A DNA stretch of 11,022 nucleotides from JBOFEH01 sp051650265 (lineage in GTDB: Bacteria; Bacillota; Clostridia; Lachnospirales; Cellulosilyticaceae), in the NCBI GenBank assembly GCA_051650265.1, contig JBOFIR010000221.1, positions 1 through 11,022 on the forward strand, read 5' to 3'. The number at the start of each line of letters is the position of its first letter. Position 1 is the first letter of the stretch. Positions 5,646-11,022 of the stretch are shown in pieces. The notes below the pieces were generated by a model. That model ran no database searches. It saw only the letters and a program-made list of their open reading frames with translations, and had not been told where the DNA came from. A program made the position numbers and the translations under genes.

Positions 5646-8036
5646 ATGATGAATGGAAGTGGCGTAGCAATTGACCCTTATTTAATATATTCTGTAGCAG
5701 ATATAGAAGCATTACGAGACACTGTAAATAGTGGTGATGCAAAAGAGCAAAAACTTTATATTCAGTTGAAAGCAGATCTTGTTTTGCCGGATAGGAACTG
5801 GATCCCCATAGGAACAGATACGTATCCATTTAGAGGACACTTTGATGGAGAGGGGCACACATTCACCCATCTTAAGATTGAACAAAGTATGAAAGACTAC
5901 TTGGGCGTATTTGGGGTGGTTGAAACAAGTCTGATTAAAAATATGGGAGTTGTAGACTGCATGATAAGAGGAAGACAATATGTAGGTGGTATTGTCGGAA
6001 AAATAAGCGCGAATAGTATTGTTGAAAAATGTTATGTCTTAGGAGAGATCATAGCAAGTGGCAACTATGTAGGCGGTATTGCTGGTTATAGTGATTATTA
6101 TAATAAGATCAATAGGTGCTATACAAATGTTTCTATTAATGGGCAAGGAAAAAATGTAGGGGGCATTGTAGGGTATGGCAGCTATAAGTCCACGATAGAA
6201 CACTGTTATAGCAGAGGATCTGTGAGGAGCCAAAGCGACTGCGTAGGTGGAATTAGTGGTTATAATGGAAGTAGTTGTAGCATTAGAAGTTGTTATACGA
6301 TCAGTACGGTTGGCGGAGCGAGTTATGTAGGTGGGGTTGTAGGTAAAAGTGAGAGTTATGAAGAATTAGGGACAATAGAAAATTGTATTGTCCTAAGCGA
6401 AGCTGTTGGGGGTAAGGTATCCGGACGTATTATAGGAAATGTGAGTGAGATAGGTACCAATAATTATGCTTATAAAGGGTTATTATTAAATGATGAACAA
6501 GTCCTAATTGGGGAGCTAGACAATCAAAATGGAGAGGACTTAACAAGACAACAAATTAATAAAGAATCAACCTATCTGACAAAGGAGTTTAACTACCAAA
6601 ATGGCTGGATTTTGAGAGAAGGAAAACTTCCGAGATTAGTAGGTGTAAAAGGACAAAAAGATGAGTTGCCAGAGCATTTGCTTATGCCAAAGACAATCTC
6701 TATGGTAACAATGGACGTTATGCCACCTATAGTAGGCACGGTTCCGCCTAAAGAAATGAATATAGAAACAAATATGTATCATGTGGAGCAAATAAGTTGG
6801 GAGCCAAAGCACACGCAATTTGAAGCAGATACAGTATATGAATTAAGCATGACACTTCAAGCCCGAAGAGGGTTTGAGTTTGGTGAGGTTGTGGCAAATC
6901 TACCTAGTAGCCAAAGTATAAATGTGGAAACACCATCGAATCAAGGTTGTGACAAAATAATTCTACGAGCGAAGTTCCCAAGGACAGAACTACCTAGACA
7001 AGAAGGAATGCCACAGCTTGAAGCGGGCAATGTTGTTAGAGTAGGGGAAACGATTAGTGTGGGTGAGGGGACACTTAAAATTACAGAAGATATAAGTTAC
7101 CGTTGGTATCGTACAAAAGTACGGGAAAGTGATGTGAAAAAGGCACAGTTTATTGGTGAAATGAAAGAATATACGCCTATAGTAGAGGATATTGGCCATT
7201 ATTTGATGGTTGTAGCACAGTCGTCACAAGCTGTTGGAGAAGCATATGTAATGACTCAGCAAATTGCTAAATATAGCTATGAAGGAGAAATCATAAAACC
7301 TTCTTTACAAAAAGTAAGTCAAGATAGTATTAGTTTGAATGCACAAGCGGGCTATGAATATGCCATTGCAAAAAAAGGGGAAGAGGGTTCTATACACTTC
7401 ACTGAACACAATGAGTTTCTCTATCTCATGCCAGATACGGAATATGACTTGCACCAACGAAGGGCAGCAACAGCAACTCATGAAGCCAGTAAGTCCGACA
7501 AGATCAGTGTGACGACAGCTAAAATATTTATTCATACCTTCTATTCAACACTTGTATTGCCAGAGTCAGCAGTGGTTGTAGGATCGGTTGTTAAAAAACC
7601 GGAGGAAGTTTGTATTAAAACGAATGTTGATGGCCTAGAACTTGTTCCAAAGTGGCAAGTTTTTGATGAAAATAATAATCCTATTGCATTAGATGGCACA
7701 GTAGTTGGTAAATCTAATGAAATCTATATTTTTAAGGCAGTGATTCAGGTGCCATCTTCTAAATACTGTTTTAATCCGCAGCTAGAAAAGATGTCAGGGG
7801 TTAAAGTATCAGTAGATGGAGAACAGCTTACACAAACATTTATTTTGTCAACAACGGCGCAACGTAAAGGCGAATCGTTTGTAACGACACTAGAAGAGCC
7901 TAAAGAACCCGAAAATAAAAGTGATAAGAACTGGAAAGAAGAACTTAAAGATGTGAGTGAAAAGGATATTATGAGGCCAACATCTAACCTAGGACCCAAT
8001 CATATGGGTGTATGGAACCTACATGTCAGATCTTAG
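5646..8036 (+). CDS. GLUG-repeat, multidomain surface-type protein without signal peptide
   Basis: This 796-residue protein is built of domains typical of clostridial extracellular proteins. Residues 1-80 are the usual cap before GLUG repeats, with WIPIG and GHFDGEGHTF. Five GLUG-type repeats (YVGGIVG ... CY) start at residues 112, 141, 170, 199 and 227, giving a short beta-solenoid that closes with WILREGKLPRL near 321-331. Residues about 350-450 resemble the beta-sandwich domain with PxxGxxP, WxP, and F..DTVYE motifs. Residues 455-545 look Ig-like (ISYRWYR, DIGHYLMVV), and 550-625 match a fibronectin-like module (GYEYAI, LMPDTEYDLHQRRAAT). Residues 626-740 are another probable beta domain, and the tail is charged. 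There is no signal peptide, membrane helix, LPXTG or SLH domain. A TAG in frame at 5598-5600 with no other start codon rules out a longer N-terminus. GAGGAAGG precedes two adjacent ATGs (5646, 5649). The role is unknown; adhesion or a phage-like structure is possible. Confidence 0.88.
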   Translation: MMNGSGVAIDPYLIYSVADIEALRDTVNSGDAKEQKLYIQLKADLVLPDRNWIPIGTDTYPFRGHFDGEGHTFTHLKIEQSMKDYLGVFGVVETSLIKNMGVVDCMIRGRQYVGGIVGKISANSIVEKCYVLGEIIASGNYVGGIAGYSDYYNKINRCYTNVSINGQGKNVGGIVGYGSYKSTIEHCYSRGSVRSQSDCVGGISGYNGSSCSIRSCYTISTVGGASYVGGVVGKSESYEELGTIENCIVLSEAVGGKVSGRIIGNVSEIGTNNYAYKGLLLNDEQVLIGELDNQNGEDLTRQQINKESTYLTKEFNYQNGWILREGKLPRLVGVKGQKDELPEHLLMPKTISMVTMDVMPPIVGTVPPKEMNIETNMYHVEQISWEPKHTQFEADTVYELSMTLQARRGFEFGEVVANLPSSQSINVETPSNQGCDKIILRAKFPRTELPRQEGMPQLEAGNVVRVGETISVGEGTLKITEDISYRWYRTKVRESDVKKAQFIGEMKEYTPIVEDIGHYLMVVAQSSQAVGEAYVMTQQIAKYSYEGEIIKPSLQKVSQDSISLNAQAGYEYAIAKKGEEGSIHFTEHNEFLYLMPDTEYDLHQRRAATATHEASKSDKISVTTAKIFIHTFYSTLVLPESAVVVGSVVKKPEEVCIKTNVDGLELVPKWQVFDENNNPIALDGTVVGKSNEIYIFKAVIQVPSSKYCFNPQLEKMSGVKVSVDGEQLTQTFILSTTAQRKGESFVTTLEEPKEPENKSDKNWKEELKDVSEKDIMRPTSNLGPNHMGVWNLHVRS
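5979..6395 (+). repeat. Five in-gene GLUG repeat units
   Basis: The segment encodes five degenerate repeats of 28-29 residues (period 87, 87, 87 and 84 bases). Each opens with a VGG(I/V)xG motif and, except in the last unit, has a conserved CY pair near the end. DNA identity is clearest at the tatgtaggtggtattg-like starts (5979, 6066). Divergence between copies suggests an old expansion, not a recent one. The cysteines recur at the same turn of the predicted solenoid. Confidence 0.85.
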
Positions 8037-8105
8037 AAAAAAAGTAACACTATTGAATATTGTGCATACAATGTAAGAGAGAGCACTGTTATAGGAGGGG
8101 AATCT

Positions 8106-8597
8106 ATGTCAACAGTAAATTATGACAAGGTTGCTAGTAACAAGAGATTTGGCAATTTTAATTATCGTGATTTGGACGGAGGCAGAATAGAAGTGAGTCC
8201 TATTTGGGTTACTGCCAATATAGTAAAGCTAGAAGTGCCACAAGCACTAAGAACTAAGTTCCCAGAATCATTAGAAGTACATCAATTAAGTGTGCCTAAT
8301 TGGCGAAAAGTATTTGAGATATTTTTGCAAGAACCAGAGTTGTTAAAGTTAATAACAACGTTCGACGGTGTGTATATGGCAAGACATATACGATGGGATC
8401 GGAGCAAAGGGATAAGCAATCATGCTTGGGGAACAGCGATTGATCTCAATGCGAGTAGGTTTCCGCTAGGGAAACGGATCGAAGTGATGAAAATGCCAAA
8501 TAATCCAAATAACATTCTATTTGAAAAGGTGTTCAAAGTAGCGGGATTTAGCTGGGGAAATAGTTATGCTGATCCGATGCATTTTGAATTAGTATAG
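8106..8597 (+). CDS. M15-family peptidoglycan peptidase (endolysin-like), no signal peptide
   Basis: This 163-residue protein carries the zinc-peptidase M15 signature. SNHAWGTAID at 104-113 gives zinc ligands His106 and Asp113, and ADPMHFE at 155-161 gives His159, with Asp156 as the likely general base. DGVYMARHIR at 87-96 supplies the arginines typical of the substrate pocket. Family members cleave peptide cross-links or terminal D-Ala-D-Ala in peptidoglycan and include VanX/VanY-type enzymes and phage endolysins; the layout here is closest to the compact M15_4-type lysins. There is no signal peptide or transmembrane segment, so reaching the wall needs a holin, lysis or another route. ATG at 8106 has AGGAGG at 8093-8098. 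It lies 69 bases after the GLUG gene, in the same reading frame, and is probably co-transcribed with it. Confidence 0.88.
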   Translation: MSTVNYDKVASNKRFGNFNYRDLDGGRIEVSPIWVTANIVKLEVPQALRTKFPESLEVHQLSVPNWRKVFEIFLQEPELLKLITTFDGVYMARHIRWDRSKGISNHAWGTAIDLNASRFPLGKRIEVMKMPNNPNNILFEKVFKVAGFSWGNSYADPMHFELV

Positions 8598-8607
8598 ATG
8601 TCTCAGC

Positions 8608-8654
8608 AAAGGCTGTAGTATGAGCAATTATTTGATGCCCACACTGCAGTCTTT
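8608..8654 (+). terminator. Probable terminator after the M15 peptidase gene
   Basis: AAAGGCTGTAGT (8608-8619) pairs with ACTGCAGTCTTT (8643-8654) over 12 bases with two G-T pairs. The 23-base interior can form a small inner stem (GCA with TGC). ATTTGTG follows, so the U-tract is poor. The position, 11 bases after the peptidase stop codon, supports the role. Confidence 0.55.
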
Positions 8655-8678
8655 ATTTGTGTGTGCCTGCTGTGCGAC

Positions 8679-8707
8679 TTGTGAATTGTAGTGAGACTCA
8701 GTATAAT
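8679..8707 (+). promoter_or_regulatory. Sigma-A-type promoter before the C_GCAxxG_C_C gene
   Basis: TTGTGA (8679-8684, four of six matches to TTGACA) and a perfect TATAAT (8702-8707) are 17 bases apart. Transcription would start near 8714, leaving a leader of about 37 bases. The promoter lies after the terminator of the previous unit, so a new operon begins here. Confidence 0.65.
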
Positions 8708-8750
8708 GAAGAAAGCATTAATGATTTGTAGAAAGGATGGTAGTTAAATA

Positions 8751-9203
8751 ATGAATAAACAAGAACAAGGGATCGCCTATCATATAGAAGGTTATAACTG
8801 TAGCCAAGCTGTACTTGGTGTATTTTGTGAGGAGCTGGGGCTTTCAAAAGATGTAGCGATGAAGCTTGCATCAGGTTTTGGAGGCGGGATCAGATGTGGA
8901 CAAACCTGTGGTGCGGTGACGGGCGCAATCATGGCGCTGGGGCTAAGAGAGGGACAAGCACATGGGCATGATCAAGAGACGAAGCAGGCGATGAATGCCC
9001 GCACAGTAGCTTTCCAAGAAGCCTTCAAAGTAAAGTATGGTACTATTGTGTGTAAGGAGCTTCTAGATGGTCACAATATTACAACACCTGATGGCTTTGC
9101 AGTCATCAAAGAAAAAGGTCTCTCACGAAGTGTATGTGACAACCTTATTGCCCAGGCAATTACTATTGTGGAAGAAATGATAAAAAACGATCAAGAGTCC
9201 TAA
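8751..9203 (+). CDS. C_GCAxxG_C_C family (putative redox-active) protein
   Basis: This 150-residue protein belongs to the cysteine-rich family named for its C_GCAxxG_C_C pattern. EGYNCSQAVL at 13-22 holds Cys17, and FGGGIRCGQTCGAVTG at 43-58 holds Cys49 and Cys53; here CGQTCGAVTG replaces the canonical GCAxxG with a close variant. Cys26, Cys101 and Cys129 complete the set. The family is widespread in anaerobes and is thought to be redox-active or metal-binding, but no reaction is established. There is no signal peptide. AAAGGATGG (8732-8740) precedes the ATG at a rather long distance. It leads an operon with the HD-domain gene, which begins 25 bases after its stop codon. Confidence 0.88.
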   Translation: MNKQEQGIAYHIEGYNCSQAVLGVFCEELGLSKDVAMKLASGFGGGIRCGQTCGAVTGAIMALGLREGQAHGHDQETKQAMNARTVAFQEAFKVKYGTIVCKELLDGHNITTPDGFAVIKEKGLSRSVCDNLIAQAITIVEEMIKNDQES

Positions 9204-9214
9204 GGAGCTAGTGT

Positions 9215-9221
9215 GGAGGAG
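9215..9221 (+). promoter_or_regulatory. Ribosome binding site that sets the HD-gene start
   Basis: GGAGGAG is seven bases before the ATG at 9229. The alternative in-frame GTG at 9211 has AAGGAG only four bases ahead of it, too close, so the shorter protein is preferred. Confidence 0.7.
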
Positions 9222-9228
9222 CGAGAAA

Positions 9229-9717
9229 ATGTTATATCGTGTCAAACAATTTATATGGGCAATTACAGCCAAGCTCACAAGTGAGGAAAAACAATTCATC
9301 GTTAAGTATTTAGGTTTAGAAGAACAGATGCTTTTTGGAAAACTAAAAGTCTATGAACAAAAGCATAGTGTGGTAGTAGCACGTGAGCTTGCCAAACTTT
9401 ATGAAGGGTCTAAGCGCACACAGATGATACGCGTAGGATTACTTCATGATGTGGGTAAGAGTGTCTATCCTATAGGACCTATACGCAAGAGCATCATGGT
9501 GCTGCTTCACCGTTTTACAAAGGGGAGCGTACAATCCTATGACCAATTCAAGATGGTGAAGTGCTATTATGGGCATCCTGAGGATGGTTATAGATTACTC
9601 CGCGAGATGAGACCGTATGATGACTTCTTCTTGGCATTGGTGAGAGATCATCATAAGAAAGAAGGGTCTATGACGGATGAGATGCAAAAGCTACAAGTAT
9701 GTGATGACCAGGCATAG
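9229..9717 (+). CDS. HD-domain metal-dependent phosphohydrolase-like protein
   Basis: This 162-residue soluble protein is essentially one HD domain after a short helix-rich N-terminus. Metal ligands can be placed in order: His46 (EQKHS), His73-Asp74 (LLHDVGK), His116 (YGHPEDG), His141-His142 (RDHHKK) and Asp159 near the end. HD proteins are mostly phosphohydrolases acting on nucleotides or cyclic dinucleotides. This compact type has no assigned substrate and lacks HD-GYP features. The ATG at 9229 is preferred over GTG at 9211 on ribosome-site spacing. It is probably co-transcribed with the C_GCAxxG_C_C gene upstream. A terminator hairpin begins inside its last codons, so the downstream two-component genes receive only read-through from this unit or have a separate promoter. 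Confidence 0.87.
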   Translation: MLYRVKQFIWAITAKLTSEEKQFIVKYLGLEEQMLFGKLKVYEQKHSVVVARELAKLYEGSKRTQMIRVGLLHDVGKSVYPIGPIRKSIMVLLHRFTKGSVQSYDQFKMVKCYYGHPEDGYRLLREMRPYDDFFLALVRDHHKKEGSMTDEMQKLQVCDDQA

Positions 9718-9733
9718 ATGTCTGGTCATTTTT
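9704..9733 (+). terminator. Intrinsic terminator overlapping the end of the HD gene
   Basis: ATGACCAGGC (9704-9713) pairs with GTCTGGTCAT (9720-9729) with one G-T pair around a 6-base loop, followed by a run of five T (9729-9733). The left arm lies in the last codons of the HD gene and the loop contains its TAG. Termination here would separate the HD unit from the response regulator that starts 31 bases later. Confidence 0.75.
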
Positions 9734-9764
9734 ATAAACAAAATGAAAAAGGAGGGAGCTACAG

Positions 9765-10451
9765 GTGAAAACAATTTTATTGGTAGAAGATGATGAGGCC
9801 ATAGCGATAGGCCTACGCTTTGTGTTAGAAAAAGAGCAGTTTAAAGTGCTATGGGCAGATACACTCACGCAGGCGAAAGTGTACTTGGAGGAAGAGATCG
9901 ATCTCATCGTACTCGATCTCAACTTGCCAGATGGTAGTGGCTATAGTTTGTGTGAGGAGGTACGCGCACAGAGTAGGATCCCTATTATTTTTCTGACGGT
10001 GAGGGATGATGAAGACGACATGATTCGGGGGCTAGACTTAGGTGCGGATGACTATATCACCAAGCCGTTTAAGGTGCGTGTGCTACTTTCTCGTATTCAA
10101 GCGGTGCTCAGACGTGTGACATCAGTGCCAAAGGATAACAAGCTGAGATGTGGTGAGTTATCTATAGATCCTGATGCAATGAGTGTGAGCATTGGTAAGG
10201 TGCCTGTGCTACTTACTAAAAATGAGTATAAGCTCCTGGAACTACTAATGGTCAACAAGGGGCAGGTGGTTACAAGAGAGCGCATACTAGATTATCTATG
10301 GGGGATTGATGGGGTCTTTGTAAGTGACAACACCCTCACTGTGATGATGAAGCGCCTACGAGAGAAGCTTAGGGGCGAGAGGATGCAAAGTAGTCTGATC
10401 CAGACACTAAGAGGTGTAGGATATCGTATGGAGGCATCTGATGAAACTTAA
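9765..10451 (+). CDS. OmpR/PhoB-family response regulator
   Basis: This 228-residue protein has a receiver domain (about 1-115) and a winged-helix DNA-binding domain (about 125-224). Receiver landmarks are the acidic pair Asp9-Asp10, phospho-acceptor Asp51 (VLDLNLPDG), Thr78, and Lys100 in the ITKPF loop. The C-terminal half shows LTKNEYKLLELL, the recognition region SDNTLTVMMKRLREKL, and the wing TLRGVGYRM, all typical of the OmpR/PhoB class. It should dimerise on phosphorylation and bind direct repeats. The start is GTG at 9765, with AAGGAGG at 9749-9755. It overlaps the next gene by 11 bases, and that gene encodes its cognate kinase. No promoter was recognised in the 31 bases after the upstream terminator, so it may lie inside the HD gene or expression may rely on read-through. 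Target genes are not visible. Confidence 0.95.
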   Translation: MKTILLVEDDEAIAIGLRFVLEKEQFKVLWADTLTQAKVYLEEEIDLIVLDLNLPDGSGYSLCEEVRAQSRIPIIFLTVRDDEDDMIRGLDLGADDYITKPFKVRVLLSRIQAVLRRVTSVPKDNKLRCGELSIDPDAMSVSIGKVPVLLTKNEYKLLELLMVNKGQVVTRERILDYLWGIDGVFVSDNTLTVMMKRLREKLRGERMQSSLIQTLRGVGYRMEASDET

Positions 10452-11022
10452 AAGTATAGCAAGGTTATGTGCTGTGTGGTGCATACTGATCCTACTGACA
10501 ATAGGCTTGAGTAGTGTAGGCTATAGCCGCGCACTGGGAGTACAGAGTGAGCAGTTAGTCGCTATAGTTGGCCGCGTGGTTCAGGCATTTCCAGGTCAAG
10601 AACGCAGTGTGATGGAAGTGCTCAAAGCCTATGAAGAAGACGATGCGCGGTACGGATGGGAAGTGATATCTCGCTATGGTTATAGCCCTGAGCGGCAAAA
10701 CTTTATGAGTGTACAAGCGGGTAGGGGTCTGGTTGTAGGGATGAACTGCTTGATTGTCACAGGGATCGTAGCAGGTCTCTGGTGTCTTGTAGCATGGCAA
10801 GAACGGAGGTATCAAAGGCAACAGGCGCATCTGATTGGTTATCTGAGGCAAATTAGTGAGGGAAACTACAAGATTCAGATTGAAAATATGGGTGAGGGAA
10901 AACTATCAAAACTAGAAGATGAAATCTATCAAACAACATTATACTTAAGAGAAAGCAAAGAGCGTCATGAGCAGGAGAAGCTTGCCCTTGCGCAGAGTCT
11001 AGCAGATATTAGTCATCAGCTA
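10441..11022 (+). CDS. Sensor histidine kinase, N-terminal part (cut by window edge)
   Basis: The frame is open from ATG at 10441 to the window end (194 residues). It overlaps the response-regulator stop by 11 bases, so translation is probably coupled. Residues about 9-27 form a first membrane helix (AVWCILILLTIGL), 28-96 a short extracytoplasmic sensor region, and about 97-119 a second helix (GLVVGMNCLIVTGIVAG). A linker of HAMP-like size follows, with a charged helical stretch at 165-185, ending in the start of the H-box, ADISHQL, with the phospho-acceptor His192. The dimerisation remainder and the ATPase domain lie beyond the window. The signal sensed cannot be told. Kinases of this layout often regulate membrane or envelope functions, but the visible sequence does not decide this. 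Confidence 0.93.
   Translation, partial: MKLKSIARLCAVWCILILLTIGLSSVGYSRALGVQSEQLVAIVGRVVQAFPGQERSVMEVLKAYEEDDARYGWEVISRYGYSPERQNFMSVQAGRGLVVGMNCLIVTGIVAGLWCLVAWQERRYQRQQAHLIGYLRQISEGNYKIQIENMGEGKLSKLEDEIYQTTLYLRESKERHEQEKLALAQSLADISHQL

Noticed and set aside
5646..8597. Complete prophage
   Set aside because: No integrase, terminase, capsid, portal, tail or holin gene and no attachment repeats are visible. An endolysin-like peptidase alone is not enough.
8598..8750. Small RNA or riboswitch between the M15 and C_GCAxxG_C_C genes
   Set aside because: The hairpin at 8608-8654 is explained as a terminator and the rest as a promoter. No conserved riboswitch core was recognised.
9211..9228. GTG start six codons upstream for the HD protein
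   Set aside because: Its ribosome site is only four bases away. The ATG at 9229 has a better-spaced GGAGGAG, which would itself be coding if the GTG were used.
10555..10851. Minus-strand ORF of 98 codons opposite the kinase gene
   Set aside because: It lies entirely antisense to a clearly coding histidine-kinase frame, has no ribosome site of note and resembles no family.

Overview
The window looks like chromosome from a low-GC, Gram-positive anaerobe of the Clostridia, probably a Lachnospirales-type organism. The genus cannot be fixed from the sequence alone. Pointers are AT-rich coding sequence, strong AGGAGG-type ribosome sites, the clostridial gene order dtd / metallo-beta-lactamase-fold hydrolase / hemZ, and clostridial families such as C_GCAxxG_C_C and GLUG-repeat proteins. 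No tRNA, rRNA, CRISPR array, transposase or integrase was seen.

Layout. (1) 1-2349, plus strand: the 3' end of dtd, a glyoxalase-II-like hydrolase and hemZ, closed by a strong terminator that probably works in both directions. (2) 2368-3985, minus strand: a cysteine-desulfurase-like class V aminotransferase, followed by a 100-residue protein that may be a chagasin-like (I42) protease inhibitor with a TTG start. (3) 4058-5519, minus strand: a monocistronic APC-family amino acid or polyamine antiporter with its own terminator. Its good sigma-A-like promoter is overlaid by a perfect 9-bp dyad that looks like an operator. (4) 5587-8654, plus strand: a 796-residue GLUG-repeat, multidomain surface-type protein and an M15 peptidoglycan peptidase. 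Neither has a signal peptide or wall anchor. (5) 8679-11022, plus strand: a C_GCAxxG_C_C protein and an HD-domain hydrolase, a terminator overlapping the end of the HD gene, then an OmpR-type response regulator overlapping a sensor histidine kinase that runs off the window at its H-box.

How the parts fit. Block 1 is housekeeping: D-aminoacyl-tRNA proofreading, a thiolester-hydrolase-like enzyme and a radical-SAM enzyme related to coproporphyrinogen dehydrogenase. Blocks 2 and 3 are separate metabolic or transport units. Block 4 is the least ordinary part: domains usually found outside the cell are encoded without an export signal, next to a leaderless cell-wall hydrolase. That suggests phage-like or lysis-dependent release, or a non-Sec route. 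Block 5 holds a sensory two-component system whose target genes lie beyond the right edge.
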